Of a stretch of 64,000 bases of DNA, positions 34,966 through 47,800 are shown in pieces; positions within the stretch are counted from its first letter, which is position 1, and each line of letters opens with the position of its first letter. The position numbers and the translations under genes were made by a program. The stretch is from contig JAHBBC010000013.1 of the NCBI GenBank assembly GCA_019915015.1, positions 806,001 through 870,000 on the forward strand, in the 5' to 3' direction. Under the pieces are notes generated by a model. It worked only from the letters and a program-made list of their open reading frames with translations, had not been told where the DNA came from and did not search any database. Source of the stretch: Auriscalpium vulgare. Taxonomy: Eukaryota > Basidiomycota > Agaricomycetes > Russulales > Auriscalpiaceae.

Positions 34966-36489
34966 ATGGCTTCCGCAGTACCGTCGATTCCTCCGCTCGA
35001 CAAGATCTCCGTGATTGGCATCTGGATAGAGACGGCGCTATGGGGTATGTAATCAACCGAATTATACCCACCGACTCACATCGGAGCGCACGCACAGGGA
35101 TGAAGTACGTCTGCGCAGCTCGTACGCGCTGGCATTGACTGACGTCCATCGCCTGCTCGCAGCTGCATCATCTTCTCCGGTGTCCTCTATGTCCTGCTGA
35201 AGCGATCGGGGACGCAGATGTCCAGGATGTAGGCAACCAATCTGCTTTTCCTTGCCCGTGCCTCATCAAAGCGCCCGTGCAGGATGCTCGGAGGCACCTC
35301 GACGCTGCTATTTTGCCTGTGCACGGCCCACATCGCGCTGTCGCTGCGACAGCTCTTGGAGGCATTTGTATATATTCCAAGCCCCCCGCCACCACTGTAC
35401 TCCATTCTTTACTGGGCCGATGAGACCAATCCGGTCGCAATCGCGAAAACCGTCATGTATGATACGTCTGTAAGTGCGTTGCGACATCTCCATGGACGAC
35501 CGCTGATCAATCTTCTTTAGGTATGGCTGCAAGATATCATTTTGGTACGATGGCCTTCGTCAGAGCAACCGTTGACTATGGTAATTGACCTGACCATTCA
35601 GATCTGGCGCATGTATGTAGTGTGGGGCCGCAACTGGAAAATTTGCGTTCTGCCCGTGAGTCCACTCGATTTCTTCCCCTTTGCTCCAGCTCACTCTCTG
35701 CCAGTTTGTTGTCGATCTCGCCCACATGGGTTCGTGGCCAATCCAATCTCTCCCAGCCCGCTCAAGCGCTCACTCATCACCCCCGCAGGTGTCGCCTACA
35801 CGGCCACGGTCCTCATCTCCAAGCCCGACGCCGACATCTACGCCAACACGCTCGCGCGCATCGGGCCCGTCGGGTGGTCGCTCGATCTCGCGGTGAACGT
35901 CACCGTGACGGCTGCCATCGCGGGGCGGCTGCTGTGGATGGGCAGCAAGGTCGCGTCCATCTCCTCGCGCGGGATGGGCCCCCAGAACCGGTACCTGACG
36001 TCCGTGTTCACGATCGTCGAGTCCGGGGCGCTCTTTGCCGCCGTCACGCTCGTCATGCTCGTACTCTACCTCGTCCACAGCCCCGTCGCGCTCACGGGCA
36101 TCGACATCTCGGTCCAGCTCGCGGTGCGTACCCTCCCTCCCCAGTACACTGCACTTTGTCTGATATTGTCCGCTCTGGCGCAGGTGCTCACCCCGCTGCT
36201 CATCATCGTGCGCGTCGGGCTCGGTCTGACGCACAGCCTGCCCAAGGCGTACGAGACATACCTCGCGAACACAACCTACTCGCAGGGCACGTACGGCCAG
36301 TCGTCGACCTTCTACGCCGCACCCGGCGAGGGGATTCAGATCTCCATCAACCGCGAGCGCGCGGGCACGGGCGATCGCTCCTTCACGGAGACGGACACTC
36401 GCGAGTATGCGTTGCACGACCTCAAGGCCGCCGAGACCGCCAGCAAGCGCAGCGCTGACGACGACAAGCTCGTCGCGCACGTCGTCTGA
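34966..36489 (+). CDS. seven-helix-like membrane protein, basidiomycete family
   Basis: Predicted multi-pass plasma or internal membrane protein of a family very common in mushrooms; its function is not known. The start MASAVPSIPPLDKISVIGIW (ATG 34966) joins a 7-nt micro-exon (35098-35104) and then CIIFSGVLYVLLKRSGTQMS, MLGGTSTLLFCLCTAHIALS, VWLQDIILIWRMYVVWGRNW, GVAYTATVLI, WSLDLAVNVTVTAAIAGRLL, YLTSVFTIVESGALFAAVTL and ISVQLAVLTPLLIIVRVGLG. This gives about seven hydrophobic segments and a cytosolic-looking acidic/Ser-rich tail (TETDTREYALHDLKAAETAS) ending at TGA 36487-36489. The recurring W-R-M-Y-V-V-W-G motif is typical. A sensory or receptor role is sometimes guessed for such proteins but cannot be shown here. 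Confidence 0.78.
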
Positions 36490-36837
36490 GTGGCGGGCGC
36501 CGCGGGCACGGGCTGTTGTTCATCTGATCTGATCGGGCCACTATTGACATACTGTATCGCACCGGTAATTAGGCAGCGCCCTAGTGATTTGCTTGTTGTT
36601 TGACTTAATACTTACGCATGTAAGATGTCTTGTGAGATGATGGCGGGGATACGACGGACAGGCCATGCTGTTTGACTGCAATCAGACAGCCTTGCTGCGC
36701 CTCCCGAACCGAGTTAGCTTGCGCGTCCACATGGGCGAGCGTATCTTGAGCGGGCGGCCGAGCTTCAGTGGCGTTAGGGTTAACGGCGTGCCGCTGGCGA
36801 TGCAGATACTGTATAACATTACATAGCACAAGCAAAT
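36490..36837. other. 3' flanks, nothing recognised
   Basis: Short convergent interval between the membrane-protein gene and the first paralogue of the oxygenase array. No gene or repeat was seen. Confidence 0.4.
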
Positions 36838-39530
36838 CTAATCCACATCATGTGTTTCATTCATATCGACCACGAGTTTGCGCTTCTGCGGCACCGTGGT
36901 AGACGCGGGAGGCGAACGTGTCGGTGGCAGCCGTGTGGAAGCACCCGCGGGAGGGAAAGCGGCGGACGGTGGCACAGCTTCCCCGCGAATCGGGGAGCCC
37001 GCAGATGACCCCGGTAGAGCATGGATGGAAGGTGGTACATTGGTCGACGACACATCGATTGGCACCAGAAGGGACTCGCCCAACAGCGCCCTCTTCAGAT
37101 TCGGCAGTGCGTCGAGGTCCGGCGCGAACATCTCCTGCCACACCGTATTGCCGCCCACGCTCTCGAGGAGTTTCACCCCTATAATCGCGCCGCGCCGTCC
37201 ACACGCCGAGCGACGTGAGCTCCGGCGATTTTATCATGCGCAGACGGTGCGGCCGGCCTGGAGGGGACGGGACGGTCGACACAGTGGGCCCGGGCTGGCG
37301 CCACAGTTGCCCCTCGACGTGGCGGCGGCGCGCCTCGCCGGCAGCCCAGCTCACGTCGAGCTCGTCGGATGCGAGCAGCGCGCTGACCTCGGTGCGGTCT
37401 TTGCAGTCGCAGGACAAGGTCGCACCCTTCCAGCGCTTGGTTTTGTCGCCGGTGGGCTTGGGCCCGGCGAGGCTGACAGCAAACGCGGCGATGGCCTTGC
37501 AGAAGAAGTGCCTGAACGGTTCCATGTGAGGAGCGAGGTGATGCGCCTTCAGCACGCCCAAGACCACCGGGAACAGTGGGGCGAGCATGTACTCCAGGAA
37601 CGCCTTTTGCTTGCATTGAGCGAGGATGGCATGGAATATGTGCTCCGCCAAAAGCGCGTTGTCTGTCCCGATGCACACCACTAGGAGGTCTTCGACCGTG
37701 CCGAGCCTCTTTGACAGGCCATCCAGTCCAGAGGATGTCGCCATCGGTCTTGGCGCGGCCTCGATTTCTGTCTGCGAGATCGCGGCTTCGACGAGGCTTT
37801 TCACGAACGCAGTCACGTCCTCAGGCTTCCATCCTTTGTCGATAATAATCGTCCTGTGCGCATAAACCGCCATGATGAACGCCTTCCAAAAGTTGATCGG
37901 AAGCTGGAAGTTGCGTAGCTGCGGTAGTAATCTAGGCAAATACCCGTATACGTCAGCTGCCGATGCCCAGGCTGAGAAATCCCCTGTTCAGTCGTACCTT
38001 GAAGGTCCAAACGCTACGTCATCCTCCAAAGCACGGACAAGGTGAGAAAAATCCTGAAGCGTAGGCTTGAGCATATTGTCTAACAGCGTTTGCCGAGACT
38101 CCGCTAGGAAGTCAAAGAAGGTCTTCTGAGACGATACGGGACCGAAGACATTGTCTAGAATACAGAGGCGGTCCCAATTTGTTGAGCGATACGTGAGATG
38201 TTTGTGAAGATGCTTGTGGAGACTAGTTAATTGATAATCAGAGAGGGTGCGCGATATACGATACTATATGCACTCACGGCTCGCGCAGAGCGTTCAGTAG
38301 AAGCTTCCGCAATTGACCCGGTAGTACTGCATCACTCTCGTTGGTCAGAGATTCGAAGCGCTCCAACAGGGATTTCCAAAACTCGGCAGTAAAACTGAGC
38401 TGCTGGAGTAGGGGCACCAAGCTACGAAAAGGGGATCAGTTCAAGACGCCACTGATACATATCGGGAAGTCCCTACCTTGTCTCCAGGCGGGATCGTGCC
38501 GCTAAAGTTGCACGAACAGTGGTATGTCTCCTACTAATGGCGCGGCGAGAGACTGAGCAGCCCACGCTCGCCTGTTGGCGCACCAGTCGGTGAAGAAGCT
38601 CTTCAACGGTGCAAGCGCCTCTACCTCTTGAATAAATGCGAACCTGGCGAAATTTGTCTTGACTTTCGTCACAAACTCTTCGAATCTGTTCTCAAGGTCA
38701 GTGCACAGACGCCAATACATTTAAGAAATGACTTGCATAGGCTTCGCAATTGCAAATACCGGCTCAGGCCAACCTGCGACGAATTCGTATTAGACGGCTT
38801 CTGTGACTCCTGGCAGACTCGCACACAAGCCCTTCACCACATCGCGGAACCATGAATCCCAAGCACGATTGGTGAACCGGACGTATCGTGGATCTAGCTC
38901 CCACGCACCGCGCACCTCCCCACCCACGATTCGCTCTCCTTTGCCAAATGAAACTTCGTTGCAGTGTGAGCGCAAACGAGCTGCTTCGAGTGGGTTGAGA
39001 GGGAGGCAGACAATGCCAAAACCGTCAACCACAAGCCCTGGATTGCACGCATTTTGGTGGTTAGATACCGCGGCATAGGTGCCGTTGGAGGTAAACGATG
39101 TATCCAGGACATGCTTGAGGGCGCTCTGCAAGATTGAGACGTTGAAAGGTCAACGTTTCAGTCGGTGATCGCGTCGCGCTCACTCTTATGGGTTTCCCAA
39201 GTCTTCTGTCTCTGATTCTGCTTCATCCGAGGCGTACTTGTCTGAGTCTTCGGAGCCACGGTCGCCCTTCATCTCGCTATCTTCGTCTGCATCGAGACTC
39301 GAGAGACCAAGTAATATCGGGGTACGTTCCAGCGGTGCTCGCCAAGCTGGCTTCAGTTTCGACACCCGCGCGTGTTCTGTACATATGTTCTGACATGGCA
39401 GTTGGTGAAATGCGCGAATGTCATTGTCAAATGAAAGTTGGCCGCCTTTCACTGCCTCGGAAGTTGCCGATCGGAGCTCCGAGTCATAGCGACCCTTCGT
39501 CACAACTTCAAGATGTAAATCGGGTGTCAT
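36838..39530 (-). pseudogene. oxygenase-array copy 1, deleted and frameshifted relic
   Basis: Third paralogue of the tandem family, clearly broken. The N-terminal part is readable (DEAESETEDLGNP, then PGLVVDGFGIVCLPLNPLEA, GKGERIVGGEVRGAWELDP and LCASLPGVTEAV). At 38775-38795 it meets a TAA and jumps directly to GWPEPVFAIAKPM, a segment that in the intact copies lies far downstream. The HxD catalytic segment and several middle exons, about 2.3 kb, are therefore missing. The C-terminal exons follow (FARFAFIQEVEALAPLKSFF, LLPQLRNFQLPINFWKAFIM, LAPLFPVVLGVLKAHHLAPH). Near 37180 a net one-base shift separates VWTARRDYRG from KLLESVGGNTVWQEM. The boundary at 39530 is an in-frame ATG and is uncertain. 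Confidence 0.75.
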
Positions 39531-39585
39531 CTCGGTCTGTGCAAGCGTGTAAGTAGTAGAGGGGATACAGTATCTAATGACAGTC

Positions 39586-42500
39586 CTAATCGTCAAGCGT
39601 CAAGTCGATGTCGACCTGGTTGACGACATGTTTTCGTTTCCGCGGTACAGTGGCTGGCGCGGCGGTCGCTGAAGTCGGCGGCAATCTCCTTGTCGCGGCC
39701 GTCACTGAGATTGGTGTCGGCGGAAGAGCAACAGATGGCGCAGCTGGCATCACCGCTAAGGTGTTCCTAGAGGGCCCAGGCATTGCTATCGCAGGAACGG
39801 TAGCAGGAGCAAGAGCTGCTGGAGCCGCGTTGCTGGTCGACAAGGACGCTAAGGCCTGCACATTGTTTGATGGCGGCCCAACAGGCTCGCCGCGCAGCGC
39901 CTTCCTCAGGTTCGTCAATCCCTCGGGCTCAGCGCACATCTTCTGCCACATTACGTCGCTGCCCACGCTCTCCAACAGCTTCAGCCCCTGGTCGCTCCGC
40001 GTCTTCCACATAGCCATTTGAATGTACGCAGGCGACTTCACGATACGCAGGCGGTGGGGTGAGCCGCGAGCAATGGTGGACAGCGTGAGCCCCGGCAGGC
40101 CACGCAGCTTCGTCTCGACATGCGACCGGCGCGACTGGGCGGCGGCCCACTCTACATCTTGTCTTGCGGAAGTCAATAGTACGTTGACTTCGGCGCAGTC
40201 CTTGCAGGTGCATGGCGACATCCCCCCCTTCCACCGATTTGCTCCGCTGCCGATGGGCTTGGGCCCGAGAAAGCCGATGAACGCGATAATGCCCTGGCAG
40301 AAAAATTGATTGAACGGCGCGGTGTCTGGGGTGAGGCGATGCGCCTTCAGCAGGTCCAGAAGTGTGGGGAACAGCGGAACAACCGTGTGCTCGACGAACA
40401 TTTTCTTATTGCACTGGGCGAATATGGCGTGGAAGACGTTGTCGGCGAGAGGTCTGTTGTCTGTCTCTATACACAGAGTTAGGAGGTCCTTCACAACACC
40501 AAAGACAGCGCCGTATGGGGGTCGCGCAGGCGCAAGCCCGTAGCCGTAGTATGGGAGAGGTGGAGGCGCAGATTTTTGGGCACCCTCGATTTTTGTCTGC
40601 AGGATTGCGACCTCAACCAGACTCTTCACGAAAGCGTTGACATTCTCTGGCTCCCATCCTTTACCGATCAAAGATGTCCGGCGTGAATGGACCATTCTAA
40701 TGAAAGACTTCCAGAAGTCGAGTGGAAGTTGCAATTTGCGCAGCTGCGGCAGTAGACTGGAGCCAAGAGTTAGCCAGGCAAGGGAAAGCGTGCGCGGGGG
40801 CATACCTTAACGGTCCATATGTTGTATCGTCCTCCAGCGCACGCGAAAGTTGAGTGACCTCCTGCAAGGTAGGCTTGACTAAGGCGTCCAGCACAGTACG
40901 ACGAGACGCAGCGACGAATTCTGAGAAAGCCTGCCGTGTCAACGCCGACGCGCAGAAGATGCCGTCCAGCACGCCAAGGCGATCGGTGTTTGTAGGAAGA
41001 CTCTGGAGTTGATTACGAAGGCTGTGGCCTGTCACTACTATGACCTCGCGCGATGGCAGCACTAGACACTCACGGCTCGCGCAAGGGGTCTAACAGAAGC
41101 TTGCGCCATTGATCTGGAAGTGTGGCGTTGTTCTCGTTGGACAGCGATGTGTACTGTTCCAACAAAGATTTCCAGAAATTAACGGCGAAAGGAACTCGCT
41201 GAAGTTTGGGCAGCAGACTACGAAAATGCATTAGCATGGCAAAATGGTATACAGTATGCATCAGGAATACTGACGTCGTCTCCAAGAACGACAGATCCTT
41301 CTTCTGAAGTTGAATGAACAGGGGTATATCTGTCACAATGGGCACAGCTAAGGACTGGATAGCCCATGCCCGCCTATCGGCACACCAGTCCACAAAGACC
41401 GCTTCGGATGACGCCAGAGCTTCGACCTTCTGAATGAAGTTAAACCTTTCGACATTGGAGGCGATACGCGTCAACGACTCTTCCAGCCTACTCGGAATGT
41501 GAGACCTCGGGATGTCGGGCAATCGGAAAAAACTTACGTCGGCTTTGCGAGCGCAAAGACTGGCTCGGACCAGCCTGTGAAGCGACGTTCGTCCGGGCCA
41601 GCTTCTTTGACTTGGATCTCGCGAATCAACGCTCGCCACCAGTCGGGTTGTAGACGGAATGAAGCAAGTTGAGGAAGTACGCTGTAAGGAGTTGCTGGAT
41701 GTCAGCGCAGCAATAACATGAGGGCTGGGGGATACATACACCGCCTTCAAGTTATCGAGTCCACCAGACTTCCAAGAATATGAGATAATCGGTGCAACGT
41801 CGTTCGCGTCGGGTGCCGTCAAATTTGCAAGTGTATGCGTGCGCTGCTCTTCACACCACTGCGCAAATTCAGGTTTTGAGGAGAGTAGGGTGGCGACCTC
41901 CTCGATGAAGTGGAAGCGTGCGGCGTTGGACGCGGTCACTTTGAGGAATTTCTCGAATCTGCGCATCGTACAATGAGTCTGATAAAAGACAAAAGGAAGA
42001 CAGGACGATCCTGCACTCACATGGGTTGAACGGCACTGAAGATCTGCTGAGCCCATCTAGCAAAGCGTGCCTCCTTGTCGCCAGCTTCGATTTGTAGGAT
42101 GCTCCGCATCAGCATTATCCATAGGTCCGGCACCAAATTGTATGCGATGAGCTGGGGGAGAACACTGGAGTATCCAAAAGACGTGCACGTCAGAACTGTG
42201 CCGACAAACGGATACTGACACAACGCACACGTCCTGGAGGATCTTCAGGCCTCCAAGCGACCACGAATTCATCACGATCGGATACATATCTTGCGCCTCC
42301 GGCCGCTTCAACGTCGAGAGAATCTGCGAGCGTCTCGCTATGATCCATTCGCCTGGCGCATTGAGATTGGCTTCCGCGGACGGTGGCTGGCTCTGGAAGG
42401 CAGATATCAGTCCCAGACGTGCCGAGGAGCTCATAGAGTTAGATATAGTTTGCTCGACGCTGCAACACAAGCAAGCAATGAGTCGAGCACCGCGCAGAAT

Positions 42501-44623
42501 CTATGTTATAGACAGGACATACACATTGACCACGGTCTGGAAACCAAATGCCTTGTAGGCGTTAATGAGATGGGCTTCCCCGAGGACGCTAACGTCACTG
42601 GCCGCTCGGCACGACGTCACGGCTTTGTGCCATAGCTGTGCATCACGCCAACGCACGGCAAGGTCTGCGACAAGACGGCCTGCATCCACACCACCTCTGG
42701 AGAGCGCAAGATCGGCTAATTCAAGGTCGTTCTGGGATGGGATTGATGAGGTAGTTGCCTTCAAGGAAGCGACTGCGGCGTCGCGGCCTCCCAAAGATGT
42801 GATAACCTCGGTATTTTGCGAGCCGGGCCAAATGAGGAGAACTGTGCGGTGGTAGACTGCAAGCGAGAGGTCGGTGCCGTCTACGCGATTGCACAGCGAA
42901 TAAACACTCACAGTACTCTACCGAACCAGCATACTTGTGGCGGTCTAGATGAGAAAAAGCACGGTGATAGAAAGCGAAAACGTACATTTCCCTGATATCC
43001 CTCGTATTCCTGGTCATCTGGTGAGTCTTCGTCGAAATACTCTTCGTCAACCATGAGCTCCTCCATTTCCAGCGTGGTGGCAGACCCCAAGTGCTCGCCA
43101 TTCGGCCCTGATATCAACTGCACGGTGCATCTCCTTTCATAGATCTCCCCCATTTCCACATCTCTGTTCTCATCATCGTATTCGTCATAACCATAACCCC
43201 AACCTCTTCGCGGCGGCGGACCATCGTCTTCACCCGCGCCAACGACCGTGAATCGCAAGCTGCCAAGGGCAATCCGGAAGTCGACGCGGTGGGACACCTC
43301 CCGGACGGCGCGGACGAGAGACGCATCGCTGCCCTTCAATTTGTCGAAGGATAGGTTCGCGTGCGAGTACCGGTGGTCCAGGAGGTACGCGAGCTTCTGT
43401 GGTGGGGCTCCTCCGTCCGGTTCCTCGCCCCTATAGTCAGCCTGTCGCCACGCGCTCAGGACACGCTCTAGGGTCGTCAAGGTATTGTCAGTGGGAATGT
43501 GTGGGGGCAGCGACGGCCCGGCGTGTACGATGTTATACGAGAGCGCCAGGCGAAAACCAGAGGTAAGAGGCTTCACTTCGTGCACCACGTCTGTGTACCA
43601 TGCGAGTGCGGAGGTGCTGAACGCGCTGTTGGCAGCCGTGTCAAAAACCTTGTGCTGTGTGCCGTGCGAGACATGCACCTGGCCGCCTTGGAAGGTAGAT
43701 GGCAGGACTACGATGACGGTTGCGAACATGCCATTTGCCTTTTCCGTGCTACACAAAGAACTAGTTAGTCAGGGGAGGAAAAATCAAAGCAAAGAAAAGC
43801 GTACTCCTGGTGCGGGAGAAAACTAGGTAGTATGTCAGGGCGCTGCCAAAAAGACACAGCTCCGAAGGACCTACTGGGAGCCTTCCTCGTACAACAACAT
43901 CTTATAGAACTCGGTTTTGATGGCCTGCGAGACTCCAAGGCTTGTGCATAAGCCTTTCACGACGGTGTCGCGGAGCCAGGGTTCCCAAGCCGGATTGCTA
44001 AAACGAATGCGACATGGGTCGAGCTCCCATGTGTCGCGCACTGTCTTGTCGACCACGGTCCGCTCGCCCTTCCCGAAGGGTGCCTCGCTGCAAACCGAGC
44101 GCAGACGAGCTGCCTCCGCGGGATTGAGAGGAAGGCCGACGATGCCGAACCCGTCTACCACGAGCCCTGGGTTGTGGGCAGGATTGTACGTGGAAATGGC
44201 TGCGTAGGTGCCTTTGAAGGCGGAAGACTTGTCCAGGACGTCTCTGAGCGCCCCCTGCAGTCTCATGCGATTAGACAGCCTATCGACGGCAGGCTGTGTC
44301 TGGCTTACCTTGATCGGCTCCTCCAGGTCCTCTGTCTCCGACTCCTCTTCGTCTGATTCTTCAACCTCTCCTTCCGGTTCTTCCTCCTCCTCGTCCGTCA
44401 TTTCGATGTCTTCCTTTGTGCCTTCCATGCCGACTCCGGCCGCATTGCTCACGACCAATACGGTGTTTGAGGCAGGGGCTTGGGGAGCAATTTCCTCGGT
44501 AGACAGAGATGCCGACGGTTGAGCAACTGCAGGAAGCATGGCGTCGTATAGATGTGTGCTGAGTGCTTGGCGCTTAGCACGACCGCGCGCTTTGCCTGAC
44601 GCGTTGGCGCCCGCATCGGACAT
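39586..44623 (-). CDS. 2OG-Fe(II) oxygenase with long helical tail, copy 2
   Basis: Large protein, roughly 1,350 residues in about 15 exons. The start is MSDAGANASGKARGRAKRQA (ATG 44621-44623). An acidic stretch (TDEEEEEPEGEVEESDEEES) precedes the prolyl-4-hydroxylase-like domain: PGLVVDGFGIVGLPLNPAEA, DTWELDPCRIRFSNPAWEPW, KTEFYKMLLYEEGSHFLPHQ, then DTEKANGMFATVIVVLPSTF and WYTDVVHEVKPLTSGFRLAL. The Fe ligands are HQD and the His of VVHEV, and the Arg of GFRLAL should bind 2-oxoglutarate. FLPHQD comes from an 18-nt micro-exon at 43805-43822. The C-terminal two thirds is a series of similar helical segments (VLPQLIAYNLVPDLWIMLMR, SLLPKLQRVPFAVNFWKSLL, SLLPQLRKLQLPLDFWKSFI) and a basic end (PRKRKHVVNQVDIDLTLDD). 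The substrate is unknown. Confidence 0.82.
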
Positions 44624-44849
44624 TGCCGGTCGGAGGTGAAAGCGTGTTTCTTTGTGACTTTGTCAGCTTGCAATCACAATATTCAATTTGCGGCCGTCGC
44701 CCCCGGGTGTCTTTCCTTGGTGTCATTTCAAGAAGATATTCTGTATCATGCTACTTCAATTACGGTAAGCTATTCGTATAATTGCAGTATGCTACTTGAC
44801 AAGCGTGTGGTAGGGCTGGAGACAACAAACGTGGAGTATCTTGTCGCTG

Positions 44850-47800
44850 TCAACCGTCAAGCCAATGTCGGCCGACAGCATGTTTTCGTTTCTGCGGCAC
44901 GGTGGTTGGCCCGGTCGCTAGATGCGACGGATGCAAAAGGCCTGTCGCCACCGCCGGTGGGAACGAAGCCAAAGGCGCCGGTGCCCTCGCCGCGAAGTTG
45001 CCAGCCGGGGGCATACGCAGCGGAGCTGCAGGAGGAGCAAGAGCTGCAGGAGCTGCGTTGCTGGTCGACGACGAAGCTAAGTCCTGCACGTTCGTTGGGT
45101 GCGAAATGAGCTCGCCACGCAGCGCCTTCCTCAGGTTCGTCAACCCCTCGCGCTCCGCGCACATCTTCTGCCACACCGCGTCGCTGCCCACGCTCTCCAA
45201 CAGCTTCAGGCCCTGGTCGCTCCGCGTCTTCCACAGGACAATTTCACTGAACGCAGGCGACTTGATGATGCGCAGGCTATGGGGAGAGCCGACCGTAACT
45301 GTGGATAGCGTAAGCCCGGGTAGACTGCGGAGGCTCGTCGCGACATGCAATCGACGGTGCTGGCCGGCGGGCCATGAAACATCGTTTTGCGGAGAGGCCA
45401 GTAGCACATTGACGGTATTACAGTCCTCGCAGGTGCATGGCGAGGTCGTGCTGCCGGTGGGCTTCGCCCCGAGAACACCGATGAACATGACCACGCCTTG
45501 GCAAAAGAAGGCATTGAACGGTACTGTATCTGGGGTGAGGCGATGCGCCTTGAGCACATCCAGGACCACGGGGAACAGTGGAATCAGCATGTATTCGAGG
45601 AACGTTTTCTTGGTGTGATGAGCGAAAATGGCGTGGAAGATGTTGTAGGCAAGAGGTGTGTTGCCGGTCTCAATGCACAGCGTCAGGAGGTCCCTCACGA
45701 CACCAAAGACAGATCCGGATGAAGGCAACACAGAGGTTGGTGCTGATGACATTCTGTAGCGCCCGTGCCAGTAGTACGACTGGGGAGGTGGAGGGGTGGG
45801 TTCTTGCGCACAGTCTATTTTTGTCTGCATGATCGCGACCTCTACCAGACTCTTCAAGAACGCGGTGAAAGCCTCTGGCTTCCATCCCTTACTGATCAGA
45901 GATGTTACGCGCGAATGGACTGTTGTGATGAATGACTGCCAGAAGTCGAGTGGAAGCTGCAAATTGCGCAGCTGTGGCAGTAGACTGGTCCCAACAGTTA
46001 GCAGGGCAGGAGAAAGCGCACGTGGTGACATACCTTGAAGGCCCATACGTTGTATCGTCCTCCAACGCACGCGCAAGTTGAGTGACCTCCTGCACGGTAG
46101 GCTTGACTAAGGCGTCCAACACAGTACGGCGGGACGCAGCGACGAAGTCCGAGAAAGCCTGCTGTGCCAACACCGTCGCGCAGGTGATATGTTCCAGCAC
46201 TTCAAGGCGTTCCCTGTTCGTAGTAAGACTCTGGAGATGATGACGAAGCCTGTGGCCAATAAGTTTGAGTTCGAGATATGTCAGCACTGGTAATACTCAC
46301 GGCTCGCGCAAAGTGTCCAACAGAAGCTCGCGCCATCGGTCTGGCAGTGTGGCGCGGCTCTCGTTGAACAATAACGTGAACTGCTCCAGCAATGATTTCC
46401 AGAAATTGACAGCAAACGGAACGCGCTGAAGCTTCGACACCAAACTACGAAAATGCATCAGCATGGCAGAATAATATATGTATGCATCATCAATACTCAC
46501 GTCGTCTCCAAGAACACCAGATCCTTCTTCTGAAGTTGAATGAACAGGGGTATATCTGTCACACCGGGAACAGCTAAGGACTGGATAGCCCAAGCCCGCC
46601 TATCGGCACACCAGTCCACGAAGACCGCTTCGGATGACGCCAGAGCTTCGACCTTCTCAATGAAGTTAACCCGCTCAACATTGGAGGCAATACGCGTCAA
46701 GGACTTTTCCAGCCTACTCGTAATATGAGACGTCGGGATGTCGGGCAATCGAACAAACTTACGTCGGCTTTGCGAGCGCAAACACTGGCTCAGGCCAGCC
46801 TGTGAAGCGGTTTTCATCCGGGCCAGCTTCCTTGACCTGGATTTCGCGTATGAATGCTTGCCACCAGTTGAGTTGGAGGCGGAATGAAGCAAGTTGAGGA
46901 AGTACACTGTAAGGAAGCGCTGAATGTCAGCGCCGCAATAAAATGAGAGTTGGGAGATACATGCACCGCCTTCAAGTTATCGAGTCCACCAAGCTTCCAA
47001 GAATATGAGATGATTGATGCGATGTCGTTCGTGTCGGGTGCCGTCAAATTTGCAAGGGCATGCGCGCGCCGCTGTTCGCACCATTGCGCGAATTCAGATT
47101 TTGAGGAGAGTAGGGTGGCAACCGCCTCTATAAACTGAAAGCGTGCGACATTGGACGCGGTCAGCTTGAGGAATTTATCAAATCTGTCACCGTCCAATGA
47201 GTCTGCAAAGACAAAGGGAGGAGAGTTCCGCACGAACATGGGTTGAACGGCGGCGAAGATCGGCTGGGCCCATCCCTCGAAACGCGCCTCCTGGTCGCCG
47301 GCTTCGATTTGTAGAATGCTCTGCATCAACATCATCCATAGGTCAGGCACCAAGTTGTATGCGATGAGCTGGGGTAAAAGACTGGAGAACCCGGAACACG
47401 TGCGCGTCAGAGCTGTGCAGACGAACGAACAGTGACGAAACGCACACGTCCTGGAGGATCTTCAACCCTCCGAGCGACCACGAGTTTATTATGATGGGAT
47501 CCATATCTTGCGCCTTGGGCCGCTTCAATGTCGAGAGGATCTGGAAGCGTTTCACTGTGATCCATTCGCTTGGCGCATTGAGAATGGCATCCCCAGACGG
47601 CGGCTGGCTCTTGATGGCAGATATGAGTCCTAGGCGCATCGAAGTGCTCATAGAGTTGGTTAATGTTTCCTCGACGCTGCAATACATGCCACCATTGATA
47701 AGTTGGTTACCGTGCAGAAGTGAAAACGTACATGTCGACCACGTTCTTGAAACCTAATGCCTTGTAAGCGTCAACGAGATGGGCTTCCCCGAGGACGCCA

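Noticed and set aside
35622..36458. 278-codon Arg/His-rich frame within the membrane-protein gene
   Set aside because: Alternative frame of the same GC-rich exons; the other frame gives coherent membrane helices.
37180..37200. An intron instead of a frameshift in oxygenase copy 1
   Set aside because: No GT-AG pair can bridge the two frames here, and the intact paralogues read straight through this point, so a frameshift is the better explanation.
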